60,451 bases of DNA, from assembly GCA_021782055.1 (NCBI GenBank), contig JAJXVP010000002.1:1-60451 (forward strand). Direction: 5' to 3'. Origin of the DNA: a bacterium. GTDB taxonomy: Bacteria; Spirochaetota; Spirochaetia; JABEVK01. Numbering within the stretch: the first letter of the stretch is position 1; each line of letters starts with the position of its first letter. Below the pieces are notes generated by a model. The model had not been told where the DNA came from. It ran no database searches and was given only the letters and a program-made list of their open reading frames with translations. The position numbers and the translations under genes were made by a program. This document shows positions 27,481-35,873 of the stretch, in pieces.

Positions 27481-27509
27481 TTGACTGGCGTATTGTTCTT
27501 AGGTATTCT
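27481..27509 (+). promoter_or_regulatory. Promoter of the toxin-antitoxin pair
   Basis: TTGACT (27481-27486) and TATTCT (27504-27509) are exactly 17 bases apart. The predicted transcript would start about 3 bases before the antitoxin ATG at 27519, and no Shine-Dalgarno is present. The palindrome GTACGTAC (27510-27517) covers the start region and could be the antitoxin's operator. Confidence 0.6.
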
Positions 27510-27518
27510 GTACGTACG

Positions 27519-27770
27519 ATGGACAAAAAATTAACACTGAAGTTGGATGGCACGGTCATTGATCGGGCAAAAGAGTACGCGGAACTCAATCATGAAAGCG
27601 TATCGGGATTGGTGGAAAGATTTCTCAAGACACTTACCGACTCAACAAATGAACGTGCCGTCAGAAGAAGTTCTTTGGTAGCTGAACTTTCCGGTGTAAT
27701 TACTATACCTGACAGTTATGACGAACGAGAGGATTACCGTCTTTCGAAAACAAATCAATACAATGTCTAA
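27519..27770 (+). CDS. Antitoxin, DUF6364-type ribbon-helix-helix
   Basis: 83 residues. The N-terminus, KKLTLKLDGTVIDRAKEYA, and the following helix ESVSGLVERFLKTL have the strand-helix-helix pattern of a DUF6364/ribbon-helix-helix antitoxin. The tail (about 50-83) is polar and would be the toxin-binding segment. The protein should bind its own operator and neutralise the PIN toxin whose gene overlaps it by 8 bases. AT-rich codons differ from the neighbours, which suggests acquisition by transfer. Confidence 0.8.
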   Translation: MDKKLTLKLDGTVIDRAKEYAELNHESVSGLVERFLKTLTDSTNERAVRRSSLVAELSGVITIPDSYDEREDYRLSKTNQYNV

Positions 27771-28188
27771 ATGCATATTTGTTGATTCTGATGTTTTGAT
27801 TGACATTTTCTCAAAACGAATGCCCTTCTACACGGATTCAGCCTACTTCCTCGAATTGGTAGAAAATGGTGTCTTTCAAGCGTTTACGACACCTCTCGTA
27901 ATCGCCAATGTGTACTACGTTTTGCAAAAGTTTTCCAGCAAGGATGTAGCTCTGAATTCGATTCGAAAAATCAGGACACTTCTTGGTATAATTGATATGA
28001 ACCAACGAATTGTAGACCGCGCCCTTAATTCCTCGATCTCAGATTTTGAAGATGCTTTGCAGATATACTCCGCAGAAAATGCTGTGATGGATCTTATTGT
28101 CACGCGAAATATTGAGCACTTTTTAGACTCAAACCTGAGCGTTCTAAGTCCGACGGAAGCGATTAGTCTATTGGCACCACGGCCCTAG
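27763..28188 (+). CDS. PIN-domain toxin (VapC-like)
   Basis: 141 residues from the ATG at 27763, which lies inside the antitoxin stop region. It starts directly with the PIN core KCIFVDSDVLIDIFSKR (metal-binding Asp residues), continues with TTPLVIANVYYVL and ends with SISDFEDALQI and LIVTRNIEHF, giving the acidic residues of a Mg2+-dependent ribonuclease. A longer start at 27718 was rejected because it would overlap the antitoxin by 53 bases. PIN toxins usually cleave tRNA or rRNA; the target is unknown. Its 3' end overlaps the convergent trhO gene by 21 bases. Confidence 0.85.
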   Translation: MSKCIFVDSDVLIDIFSKRMPFYTDSAYFLELVENGVFQAFTTPLVIANVYYVLQKFSSKDVALNSIRKIRTLLGIIDMNQRIVDRALNSSISDFEDALQIYSAENAVMDLIVTRNIEHFLDSNLSVLSPTEAISLLAPRP

Positions 28189-29103
28189 AGTCGACTCCTG
28201 TCGTATCACCCGGCCCTGTCGGACCCTCCGTTCGGGGTGGAGTTTATAATGGTATGCACAGTTTTTGCTGCAGGTGGCGTTTCGCTCGGGAATTTGTTCG
28301 CAGGCTTGGCACAGAAACCCTTCCTCGCCACACCGTACGCAGGTGTGCTTCAAGTCACCGGGGTTACCGCAGTGGGGACACAGGCCATACCGAACCGAGG
28401 GCTGAAGCTTTTGGTCGACGGAGACTCGGTGATCAAACACAAAACATTCCCCCTGAAATTCTTGGTCGGGATATTCTTCTAGGTATTTGAGGATGCCTCC
28501 TTTTAACTGGAACACCTGGCTGTAGCCCCGGCTTTGAAGTTCGTGGATCCCTTTGTGACAGCGTATGCCTCCGGTACAGAAAATTAAAATCTTTTTGTCC
28601 TTGGGGAGGTCCAGCTTATCCACCTGGTCAAAAAAGTCTGAAAACTTGTCGGTTTGGGGGTTCAACGCCCCGCGAAAGGTGCCCATCTCGTATTCGTACC
28701 AATTACGGGTGTCAATCAACACCGCCTTTGGGTCTTCTTTGAGAACGCGGTTCCACTCGGAAGGATCCAGGTGGTTATTGTCCTGATGGTCCCGAAGGAG
28801 GTGTCCCCGGCGAGTGGTACAAATTTCGTGGCGAATCTTTACCGAAAACCGCCGAAAGGGTGCGGCTTCAGAAACGGAATGTTTCGCCTCCAAGGGAATG
28901 CCAAAAGACGTTCGCAGAAACTCTTCCCACTCTGTGCGGACTTCGGCACTGGGGGCGGCACAGGTGGAGTTGATCCCTTCGGGACCAAGAATGAAGATCC
29001 CTTTCACGCCCTTTGCCTCGGCTTCAGAAAGAAGGTTCAAACGAGTTTCTTCCAGATGCTCTACCGGGAAAAAGTGATAAAGAGCCGTGATATAATGTGA
29101 CAT
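28168..29103 (-). CDS. trhO: tRNA uridine-34 hydroxylase, rhodanese family
   Basis: 311 residues from the ATG at 29103. The N-terminal acylphosphatase-like domain (1-95) includes GIFILGPEGINSTCAAP, followed by a rhodanese domain (about 110-220) with VLIDTRNWYEYEMGTF and the catalytic Cys in FCTGGIRCHKG. The C-terminal Cys-rich region (from about 250, CPHC, CVRC, CQAC, CSKNC) looks zinc-binding. TrhO/YceA hydroxylates U34 of some tRNAs on the way to ho5U. An upstream start at 29139 would add 12 residues outside the family pattern. The last 21 bases overlap the toxin gene on the other strand. Confidence 0.88.
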   Translation of the reverse strand: MSHYITALYHFFPVEHLEETRLNLLSEAEAKGVKGIFILGPEGINSTCAAPSAEVRTEWEEFLRTSFGIPLEAKHSVSEAAPFRRFSVKIRHEICTTRRGHLLRDHQDNNHLDPSEWNRVLKEDPKAVLIDTRNWYEYEMGTFRGALNPQTDKFSDFFDQVDKLDLPKDKKILIFCTGGIRCHKGIHELQSRGYSQVFQLKGGILKYLEEYPDQEFQGECFVFDHRVSVDQKLQPSVRYGLCPHCGNPGDLKHTCVRCGEEGFLCQACEQIPERNATCSKNCAYHYKLHPERRVRQGRVIRQESTLGPWCQ

Positions 29104-29190
29104 AGCCGCTAAGGTATCATTGTGCCCCGTCCAGGTCAATTCAAGAGTGCGCTGTACGTCAACCGCCCATCCCCCCCAAAAAATCTTCCG

Positions 29191-29257
29191 CTCAGGAAAC
29201 CAAAAATTCCTACTCGGGAAACCAAAAATTTCCAGTCGGGAATCTAAAAATTCCTAG
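29191..29257. repeat. Three tandem 22-23 base repeats
   Basis: Three imperfect head-to-tail copies start at 29191, 29213 and 29236. Each contains GGAA, an A-rich core (CAAAAATT or TAAAAATT) and TTCC, so every unit is itself partly palindromic. A fourth degenerate half (GGAAATTTTC) follows at 29261. They lie between the barrel-protein stop (29286) and the trhO start (29103) on the minus strand. No coding frame spans them. They may be protein-binding sites, or small hairpins in the mRNA. Confidence 0.7.
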
Positions 29258-29285
29258 CGCGGAAATTTTCGCCGCCTACACCCCC

Positions 29286-29921
29286 TCAAAACGTAAAGCG
29301 CACCCCCACCGAGGCCTCGAGAGTCAGCTCATCGTCCCAGGGCAGTTGGTTCCACAGGTTAAAGATGGGGTAAAACACCTGCCCCCGGAGCATCAGCGCC
29401 AACAACGGCGAAAACTGCCAGCTGAGGCCACCCCCCAGGTCGGGGTACAAAAACCGCCCCCCGGCAAACCAAGCCGTAATCGGCCCAGCCATGCTCCCGG
29501 CGGTAACGCCATTCAAAAAAACAGGTAAGCGGAATAATAGGCCAAGGCCGCCTTCGGCATAGGTTCGCAAGTACGGTGACAACCGCCACTCCGCCCCAAA
29601 AGTCGGGTTAAACAGCAGGCCCATCATCGAGACCGAGTCAAACATCGACTCGATGGGGATCGCCCTCCCATTCTGGTACCCGTAGGTCTGAAAAAACATC
29701 TGAACTTCGGGACGAAAGATCCAAAAGTTTTGAATTCGGAAGGGTACCGACACCTCAAAGGTGTTGCAGATCGGGTCGGGGGCACTGTTTTCTACGGTGT
29801 TACGAATCCACATGAGCCCTGTGCCGACTTCAAGACCGTTGATCTCGGCACCCCAGAGCGACAACGCCATGGCACCTTGCCCCAAAACCAACATGACCGC
29901 CAGCACGAAAAGTCGTCTCAT
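29286..29921 (-). CDS. Outer-membrane beta-barrel-like protein
   Basis: 211 residues from the ATG at 29921. A signal peptide (MRRLFVLAVMLVLGQGAMA, cut near 20) is followed by alternating hydrophobic-polar strands with many Gly and aromatic residues, ending in VGVRFTF, a C-terminal Phe typical of barrels inserted by BamA. No specific family is recognised. A longer frame to 30074 runs into the upstream gene and lacks a signal sequence at its start, so it was rejected. No Shine-Dalgarno is present; an extended -10 box lies 8 bases upstream. Confidence 0.7.
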   Translation of the reverse strand: MRRLFVLAVMLVLGQGAMALSLWGAEINGLEVGTGLMWIRNTVENSAPDPICNTFEVSVPFRIQNFWIFRPEVQMFFQTYGYQNGRAIPIESMFDSVSMMGLLFNPTFGAEWRLSPYLRTYAEGGLGLLFRLPVFLNGVTAGSMAGPITAWFAGGRFLYPDLGGGLSWQFSPLLALMLRGQVFYPIFNLWNQLPWDDELTLEASVGVRFTF

Positions 29922-29929
29922 GATACTTG

Positions 29930-29938
29930 AATATACCA
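29930..29938 (-). promoter_or_regulatory. Extended -10 promoter of the barrel-protein gene
   Basis: TGGTATATT on the minus strand (TG-n plus TATATT) ends 8 bases before the ATG at 29921, so transcription would start about 2 bases before the start codon. No good -35 box is seen, as is usual for extended -10 promoters. Confidence 0.4.
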
Positions 29939-29982
29939 CATTCAGGACTAGAGGACAGGCGGGGTTCACTGGGCCGCTGTTA

Positions 29983-31023
29983 TTAGTGAAGAAAGCGCGA
30001 AAGGGGAAGGTAGAGGAGTCCCGCTGGCCCGGTATACGAGCGGTAAAAGGTGTCCCACGACAAAAGCACCCCATGTTTTAAGGCGACGGCGCCTGTATAG
30101 CGGCCCGCCACACCAAGGGGGTACAGGTGAAACAGCTTGAGCCCCGACCGAGGGCTGTCAAAAGCCACCATCCCGTTTTCGGTCACGGCCAATCGCGAAC
30201 CATCAGGCCAAGCCGTCGCCGAGACCACCCCAGGTTTACTCGGTGCCCCCGGAGCGGGGCTCCACTGGTAGATTTGCGTCACCTGCCCCGGCAACCGAAC
30301 ACGTGCCGTTGTACCTAAAGACGGGTCCCGCTGGGCCAGTTGCACCCATAAACGATGCCACGCTTCGGGTAACGCCAGCACGGGGGCAGGTTCTGGCCAG
30401 CCTGAGGTAACCCCCGCTTCTTGACCGTTTTGCAAGGCCAAATCACTTTGAGTCCATGACCAATGGTCGTTCTGCCATTGTTTCCAAACAAAATGCAGAA
30501 CACCCTTCGACGCGTCCCACACCGCCTTTACGGCTTGGGCTTCGGGGTGAGCAACTTGGTAGGGTACGGGGTAAAACACCAGCTGCGAGCGCGAATCCAG
30601 CCAGGCCAACGTGATAGGAAGTCCCGCTTTCACAAACGCATGCGGTTCTTGGTAAAAGGTCACAAAGACCCGTGAATCAAAGGGAAACACCAGCCCGGTT
30701 CTCAGGTGGCGGAGGTTTCGCCGCGACGAGGCCTCTTCGACTCTGGGGACACCGTCGGGGTCACTGGCTTTGATCAAACCCGCACCCGAGGCCGCCGCAT
30801 AGGCACTCTCGCCGTCCGAGTACAAATCGGTGACCCGAAGAGCGGTTTCATAAGGTTCCCAATGGCCATCCCAGGGGGCTTGCGGCGAAAAGACTTTTTG
30901 AAGCTGATGGGCGCCAAAGCGATACCAGGACGCCTGCGAAGAGGCAAACCGGGCATTGATCTGCTCGGCGTCTGAACACCCAAAAAGCATCAGCGCTGTC
31001 ACAAGCGCCATCAACGCGCGCAT
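29983..31023 (-). CDS. Lipoprotein of unknown function
   Basis: 346 residues with a lipoprotein signal (MRALMALVTALMLFGC, lipidated Cys16). The mature part is rich in Trp, Tyr and short beta-strand-like repeats (for example LVFPFDSRVFVTFY, WDASKGVLHFVWKQW, LAVTENGMVAFDS). This suggests a beta-propeller-like fold, but no family is recognised. It starts 3 bases after the proS stop with no strong ribosome site, so it probably depends on proS translation. Similar lipoproteins of unknown role are common in spirochaetes. Confidence 0.72.
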   Translation of the reverse strand: MRALMALVTALMLFGCSDAEQINARFASSQASWYRFGAHQLQKVFSPQAPWDGHWEPYETALRVTDLYSDGESAYAAASGAGLIKASDPDGVPRVEEASSRRNLRHLRTGLVFPFDSRVFVTFYQEPHAFVKAGLPITLAWLDSRSQLVFYPVPYQVAHPEAQAVKAVWDASKGVLHFVWKQWQNDHWSWTQSDLALQNGQEAGVTSGWPEPAPVLALPEAWHRLWVQLAQRDPSLGTTARVRLPGQVTQIYQWSPAPGAPSKPGVVSATAWPDGSRLAVTENGMVAFDSPRSGLKLFHLYPLGVAGRYTGAVALKHGVLLSWDTFYRSYTGPAGLLYLPLSRFLH

Positions 31024-31026
31024 AGG

Positions 31027-32463
31027 CTAGTACGATTTGGCCCAAATCGCCCAGTGACGCCCCTCGTGACCGCAGTACAAGCACCCCCCCTCCACAGGGA
31101 GGTCTTTGAAGGCGTTGGGTAGGTTCCGAATCGTCGCCTTGGTATCTTCTTTGACGTGGGCTTCGCACTCGCGACTGCCGCACCAGGGCGCCTGCACGAA
31201 GCCACCCTCCCCTTCCATCAACTGGCGAAACTCGTTGTACGAACCCACTCTCACAGTGTTTTTGGTTCGGTAGTCCAGCGCTCGTTGGAACAGCTGGGTT
31301 TGAATCTCTTGCAAGAGTTCACGAACTTTAACAGTAACAGCATCGCGCGCCACAAAGAGTTTTTCGCCTGTGTCACGTCGCACCAAAACCACCTGGTTTT
31401 TCTCGATATCTTTGGGACCAACCTCAACGCGGACAGGCACCCCCACCATCTCCCATTCGGCAAACTTCCAGCCTGGTGACGCGCTGTCATCTAAGTCGAG
31501 CTCAACGCGCAACCCCGATTGGCGCAAGTCGGCCCCCAGTTGACGGGCATAGGCCAAGACGCCTTCAACATTGTCTTTGCGAAAGACGGGAATAACAACA
31601 GCCTCGGTGGGGGCTAAACGCGGGGGGATCACCAGGCCTTTGTCATCCGAGTGGGCCATGATCAGGGCCCCAATCAGACGAGTCGAAACCCCCCAGCTGG
31701 TCGCCCAAACATGCTCAAGTCCACCCTCTTTGGTTTGAAACGTTACCTCGAACGCTTTGGCGAAGTTCTGACCTAAAAAGTGACTGGTGCCCGCTTGAAG
31801 GGCTTTTTTGTCTTGCATCATCGCTTCGATCGAATAGGTTTTAACGGCCCCAGCAAACTTCTCGCTTTCGGACTTTTCACCTTCGTAGACCGGGAGCGCC
31901 ATCCATTCTTCGGCAAAGCGTTTGTAAACCGCCAACATTTTTAAGGTTTCTTCTTGAGCTTCTTCGGCAGTGGCGTGGGCGGTATGCCCCTCTTGCCATA
32001 AAAACTCGGTGGTGCGCAAAAAGAGCCGGGTTCGTTTTTCCCAGCGCACCACATTGGCCCATTGGTTGATCAACAGGGGTAGGTCCCGGTAGCTTTGAAT
32101 CCACTTTTGGTACATCGACCAGATGATGGTCTCGGAGGTCGGACGCACCACCAGGGGTTCTTCGAGCTTCTCGCCGCCGGCGTAGGTCACGACGGCCAGT
32201 TCTGGTGAAAAACCCTCAACATGTTCCGCTTCTTTTTTAAGAAAGCTTTCGGGAATGAGCATAGGAAAGTAAGCGTTAACGTGCCCGGTTTCTTTAAAGA
32301 GCCCGTCCAGCACCTTCTGGATCGCTTCCCACAGTGCATACCCCCGGGGACGAATCACCATACAGCCTTTGACGGGCGAATAATCCGCCAACTTTGCTTG
32401 GGTGACAATATCGATATACCACTGAGAATAGTCGGTGGAACGGGGGGTAATTTTATCGGCCAT
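31027..32463 (-). CDS. proS: Prolyl-tRNA synthetase, short archaeal/eukaryal type
   Basis: 478 residues. Class II motifs are clear: [11 protein letters not shown] (motif 1 region), [10 protein letters not shown] (TXE loop), [25 protein letters not shown] (motif 2) and [10 protein letters not shown] followed by the anticodon-binding domain. The insertion domain of the long bacterial form is missing, and the C-terminus has the Cys-rich zinc-like domain (CGSREC, CLYCG) ending in Tyr. This is the ProS type 3 found in archaea, eukaryotes and some bacteria including spirochaetes. It charges tRNA-Pro. It is followed at 3 bases by a lipoprotein gene. Confidence 0.95.
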   Translation of the reverse strand: MADKITPRSTDYSQWYIDIVTQAKLADYSPVKGCMVIRPRGYALWEAIQKVLDGLFKETGHVNAYFPMLIPESFLKKEAEHVEGFSPELAVVTYAGGEKLEEPLVVRPTSETIIWSMYQKWIQSYRDLPLLINQWANVVRWEKRTRLFLRTTEFLWQEGHTAHATAEEAQEETLKMLAVYKRFAEEWMALPVYEGEKSESEKFAGAVKTYSIEAMMQDKKALQAGTSHFLGQNFAKAFEVTFQTKEGGLEHVWATSWGVSTRLIGALIMAHSDDKGLVIPPRLAPTEAVVIPVFRKDNVEGVLAYARQLGADLRQSGLRVELDLDDSASPGWKFAEWEMVGVPVRVEVGPKDIEKNQVVLVRRDTGEKLFVARDAVTVKVRELLQEIQTQLFQRALDYRTKNTVRVGSYNEFRQLMEGEGGFVQAPWCGSRECEAHVKEDTKATIRNLPNAFKDLPVEGGCLYCGHEGRHWAIWAKSY

Positions 32464-32516
32464 GGCCCGAAGAATAGGCGACAGCGGGCCCCCTCGTCAA
32501 GGAAATGCAGGGCTTA

Positions 32517-33212
32517 CTATAGGACCAACGTCTCGACCATATTCCTCATATTCACGGTTTTTCCCGAGATCTCCTCGCGTTCGATCACAAAAATCAACGA
32601 CCGATTGTTGGGCGACAAAAGAATCCGGTTAATGATGTAGTTCGCCACGCCGGGCCGGATAAAGTTCGGGTGCCCGGCCTGCAAGTGGCGAACATGCCCT
32701 GCTTTATCGGTGAGGGTTAAGCTGATAAAGAATTTCGATTGCACCTTTCCCGCCGACGTTGTTTCGATGGTCTTGTGCATAATGACCTGGTAGCGGTCCC
32801 CGGTAGCGTAGTCTAAAAACTGAAAATTGTCGTAGTTCGCTTGGGTATCCTCAGATAAGACTCGCAAAAAAATCGTTCGGCCCTGTTTCAGCGGGTCAAT
32901 TCTCCAGTGACGGCGCTCAAGCGCAGTGCGGTCATAAACCGCGAGCAAAGCTTCAAAGCCGTCGTCTCCCACCGAAGGAGTTACGGGATAAACCTCTCGT
33001 ACCGAAGTTCCAGGAACAAACTCGTTGGTAATAACGTCCACAATATGCGTTTCGGCATAGGGAAAGCCGGAGGGGTTATCGATGCCGTAGGAGGCGAAGT
33101 CCATATACCGGCCATCGGGCGAAAAGCCTAAAATGCGAAATTGCGCCACGTCCCCGGCCCAGGCCAGCGAGGCGACTCCCCATATCACGATCAAACTCAA
33201 GATGCGCCGCAT
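32517..33212 (-). CDS. Secreted protein, DUF2259 family
   Basis: 231 residues from the ATG at 33212, which has AAGGAGG 8-9 bases upstream. A signal peptide (MRRILSLIVIWGVASLAWA) precedes a domain starting VAQFRILGFSPDGRYMDFASYG and including PYAETHIVDVITNEFV, both characteristic of DUF2259. The end (LLSPNNRSLIFVIERE) also fits. The protein is periplasmic or surface-exposed; its function is unknown. A longer frame to 33299 was rejected because it would bury the signal peptide and overlap the divergent gene. It precedes proS by 53 bases on the same strand. Confidence 0.82.
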   Translation of the reverse strand: MRRILSLIVIWGVASLAWAGDVAQFRILGFSPDGRYMDFASYGIDNPSGFPYAETHIVDVITNEFVPGTSVREVYPVTPSVGDDGFEALLAVYDRTALERRHWRIDPLKQGRTIFLRVLSEDTQANYDNFQFLDYATGDRYQVIMHKTIETTSAGKVQSKFFISLTLTDKAGHVRHLQAGHPNFIRPGVANYIINRILLSPNNRSLIFVIEREEISGKTVNMRNMVETLVL

Positions 33213-33261
33213 GGCAACCCCCTCCTTATGAGTATATCGAGGCCTTTTCAATCTGACTGAA

Positions 33262-34089
33262 ATGTTTTTTAATGCGTTTATGACTCTTTCCTTCCGCAAT
33301 GGACTTCTGACCCTGTTGTTGGTCTTAGCCGGGGTTGCCGGTGTTTTTTTGACCTACTCAGTGTTCCTTGCCGGCAGTGACTTTGGGTGGAAGAGTACTT
33401 TTCCGGCACAAGAGGCGGTGTCCTTTTGGTTTTTGCGGAGTCCAGAGACAGAAATTCCCCTTGCACCCTTGCTATGGCAACTCTTGGTACTCATTCCGCT
33501 GGTGTTTGTCTCGCTCTTTTACTTAAGGCTCTTGTACCGAAAAACCAACTCTCCCGAACTCTTCTTTCTATCATTTTTTGTCTTTAGTCTGATGGGCGAA
33601 GGACTGCGGGTTCTTCAGCTTTTTTATCTGCTCAACGATCAATCGTACTTCTGGAGCCTAGTCTTGACCCGAGTGGTTTGGATCTTTCGCCTGTTTGGGC
33701 TTTTTATGGCCTTTTCTGCCAGCCTTTTTGGCCTGGAGTTCACCTACCAAAAGTTAGGGAACTTTGTGGGAATGTCCTTGGGGTTGGCCGTCTTTTTGGG
33801 CGCTAACCTAACCTTTCAGACAACGATTCTTGACTCGACGGGCCTGTACGCCCCCGGCGACGAACGGGGCTTGCTTCTCATCTTTTTATTCTTGAGTTTG
33901 TTGACCTTGGCCAACTTTGTCTATTCAGCCTTGGTTAAAAAACGCCCCCACAGCCTGGGGCAAATGGGCTCAGTCATTTTACTTTTAGCGGCTAGTCAAG
34001 CGGCCTACTTTGGCGCTGTATGGGCGGGTCTTCTCTTAATTCCTGGGGTGGCACTCTTGGGCCGCAAAGTTCAAGACGCCTATTTTTAG
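33262..34089 (+). CDS. Integral membrane protein of unknown function
   Basis: 275 residues, very hydrophobic, with about seven predicted transmembrane helices (near 14-35, 70-90, 105-122, 130-155, 163-185, 205-225 and 240-262). The connecting loops are short and there are no recognisable catalytic motifs. No strong ribosome site precedes the ATG; a second Met at 33280 is an alternative. It diverges from the DUF2259 gene and converges with the dolichol-kinase-like gene, whose stop is 5 bases away. I do not recognise the family. A resemblance to 7TM sensor input domains is possible but untested. Confidence 0.6.
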   Translation: MFFNAFMTLSFRNGLLTLLLVLAGVAGVFLTYSVFLAGSDFGWKSTFPAQEAVSFWFLRSPETEIPLAPLLWQLLVLIPLVFVSLFYLRLLYRKTNSPELFFLSFFVFSLMGEGLRVLQLFYLLNDQSYFWSLVLTRVVWIFRLFGLFMAFSASLFGLEFTYQKLGNFVGMSLGLAVFLGANLTFQTTILDSTGLYAPGDERGLLLIFLFLSLLTLANFVYSALVKKRPHSLGQMGSVILLLAASQAAYFGAVWAGLLLIPGVALLGRKVQDAYF

Positions 34090-34094
34090 CCGGC

Positions 34095-34724
34095 TTAGTG
34101 AAGCGTGGGGAACAACGGTTGTACCCAAAGAAAGAACATTCCAGTTCCCAGGGGAATAAGTAGGTTATCCAAGTCTTTGATCGGCAAGGCTTCAAGAACT
34201 GTGGCAACCAAGGCGGTGGCAAACGCTAGGCCAGGCTGACGAGTCAGGGCCAAAACCACCACAAAGACCGCAATAAAGGCCGCAAGACTACCTTCTAAGG
34301 TTTTTCCGCCTGTCAGAGGAAGCTTAACCCGACCAAAAAGCTTTCCAGCCAAGCTTGAAAGGCCGTCGCCAAACGCCAAGGCGTAAATACCCACGGCCGA
34401 AGCGGGTTGAGGGTACAGCATCAAACACACCAGCGCACCCAGCCCCAAGGTCACGGGGCCTAAGACCGCTTTGTTGCGGTCACGATCCCGCGAGGCCAAG
34501 CGGGTAACCAATGAAATCACCGCCACTTCACGGCCCTGCAGCCGCAAAGACTCCGCCAGGCAATAAACAACAAGTCCGCTAGAAAGCAGAACAACGGTCA
34601 CCACAAAATTGGCTTGCGCCAAGGTCGGGGTTAAAGCAATCAGCACATGAAGTCCCTTGCGAAGAACTTCTGTTCGTATCTCACGCTCCCTACGACTGTG
34701 TCCCACCATGCGAACTTGTTCCAT
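34095..34724 (-). CDS. Dolichol/phytol kinase-like CTP-dependent enzyme
   Basis: 209 residues, multi-pass membrane protein with about six helices. The RKGLH motif (about 22-26) and the signature YALAFGDGLSSLAGKLFGR followed by LTGGKTLEGSLAAF (about 114-150) match the Sec59/VTE5/dolichol kinase family, distantly related to CDP-diglyceride synthetases. Members phosphorylate a lipid alcohol (polyprenol, phytol or diacylglycerol) using CTP. With uppP in the same window a role in recycling lipid carriers is conceivable. GAGGTG precedes the ATG. The first 20 residues are highly charged and cytoplasmic. Confidence 0.82.
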   Translation of the reverse strand: MEQVRMVGHSRREREIRTEVLRKGLHVLIALTPTLAQANFVVTVVLLSSGLVVYCLAESLRLQGREVAVISLVTRLASRDRDRNKAVLGPVTLGLGALVCLMLYPQPASAVGIYALAFGDGLSSLAGKLFGRVKLPLTGGKTLEGSLAAFIAVFVVVLALTRQPGLAFATALVATVLEALPIKDLDNLLIPLGTGMFFLWVQPLFPTLH

Positions 34725-34973
34725 GACGTTTCACCTCTTTTGCCCTAGATAGATGCAAATCTCGTACCAATTCATAAGCATTTTGGCAACGCACAGCGTA
34801 AGCTATGAAACACCAACAAGTTACTGTCTTCTGCCCTCCTCAAGAGCCCCCCAGGCCGCTCGGGATGCGCCCCCCCTAGTGTCTTTATTATCATACAGCG
34901 ATCACGCAGAATTGTACAAAAGGTCAGTTTGCTTTTTCCAAGGAGCGAGGTTAGAATCCCAGAGGAAAGCGTC

Positions 34974-35873
34974 ATGAAACTGCACAACCTTCTGAATGAA
35001 GCCTGGATTCTCTTGGACCGCCCCATTGCCACCAAAGAAGAAGGCATTAGCCTCTTGGTAAAGACTTTTCTGGCCCAGAAACCCTTTCGCCGGACTTCGA
35101 AAGACTTAGAAGCCCTCTTGAGCGAACGCGAAGCGTTGGGAGGAACGACCTTTCCCACCGGTATCGCCGTTCCGCACGCACGACTCGACGAGCTCGATGA
35201 CGTCATCATTTTGATTCTTCGTCCTAGTCACCCCCTCCCTGACCCGATAGCTCCCATTCGCCTGATCACTCTTATGCTCGTGTCGCAGGGAAAACCAGGC
35301 CGCTACCTCAATGCTCTGGCGGGCTTTCTTAAGCTTTCACAAAAAGCTGAGGTTTTTGAAGCCCTCTTAGCCGCCCCTAATGTGGGCGAGTTTTTGACTA
35401 TCCTGACTGACTATGATTATTCTCTCGAAAAGATAACAACGGTAGAAGAAATCCTTCCTGCCGAATCGCCGTCTATCTCGCCCGACGCCACCATTCACGA
35501 TCTTATCGACCTTTTTTATAAAGCCAACGCCAGTTATGCCCCTGTGGTCGACGAAGACGGTCATGTGGTGGGCGAGATCTCCCTGGCGGATGTTTTGCAG
35601 GCGGCTTTTCCCGGGGACACCTCGTCGTGGGGCAATTTAAAATTTCTGCGGTCGTTCGAGCCCCTGGAACGCTTGGCCGAACAAGAGGAATCTATTCACG
35701 TCCGTGACCTGATGAAACCAGTGACCTTTGGCTGTTCGCCCACCACCCCGGTGGGCGAGGTTACCTTCGAGTTTCTGCAAAAACAGCGACGGCATTGTCC
35801 GGTGGTTCGCGGCCGACAACTGGTTGGCGTGTTGAGCATCATGGATATTCTTAACAAGGTGATCCGAGGATGA
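34974..35873 (+). CDS. PTS EIIA-like and CBS-pair regulatory protein, copy 1
   Basis: 299 residues. Residues 1-150 form a fructose/nitrogen-type EIIA domain with the phosphorylatable His in GGTTFPTGIAVPHARLDEL (about 62-80). A CBS pair follows (about 165-299), with SYAPVVDEDGHVVGEISLADVL and HCPVVRGRQLVGVLSIMDIL. CBS pairs bind adenine nucleotides, and EIIA-Ntr proteins control transporters and kinases by phosphorylation state. The ATG at 34974 has AGAGGA upstream. It overlaps the permease gene by 4 bases, so the protein probably regulates that transporter. It is a paralogue of the third gene in the unit. No sugar-specific EIIB or EIIC domain is nearby. Confidence 0.87.
   Translation: MKLHNLLNEAWILLDRPIATKEEGISLLVKTFLAQKPFRRTSKDLEALLSEREALGGTTFPTGIAVPHARLDELDDVIILILRPSHPLPDPIAPIRLITLMLVSQGKPGRYLNALAGFLKLSQKAEVFEALLAAPNVGEFLTILTDYDYSLEKITTVEEILPAESPSISPDATIHDLIDLFYKANASYAPVVDEDGHVVGEISLADVLQAAFPGDTSSWGNLKFLRSFEPLERLAEQEESIHVRDLMKPVTFGCSPTTPVGEVTFEFLQKQRRHCPVVRGRQLVGVLSIMDILNKVIRG

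Noticed and set aside
27718..27762. Longer start for the PIN toxin
   Set aside because: It would overlap the antitoxin by 53 bases; the ATG at 27763 begins directly at the PIN core.
29922..30074. Longer N-terminus for the barrel protein (start near 30074)
   Set aside because: It would bury the clear signal peptide starting at 29921 and overlap the upstream lipoprotein gene.
34725..34973. Riboswitch or small RNA in the 249-base gap before EIIA-CBS copy 1
   Set aside because: No convincing conserved aptamer or strong hairpin was seen; the gap is consistent with divergent promoters.
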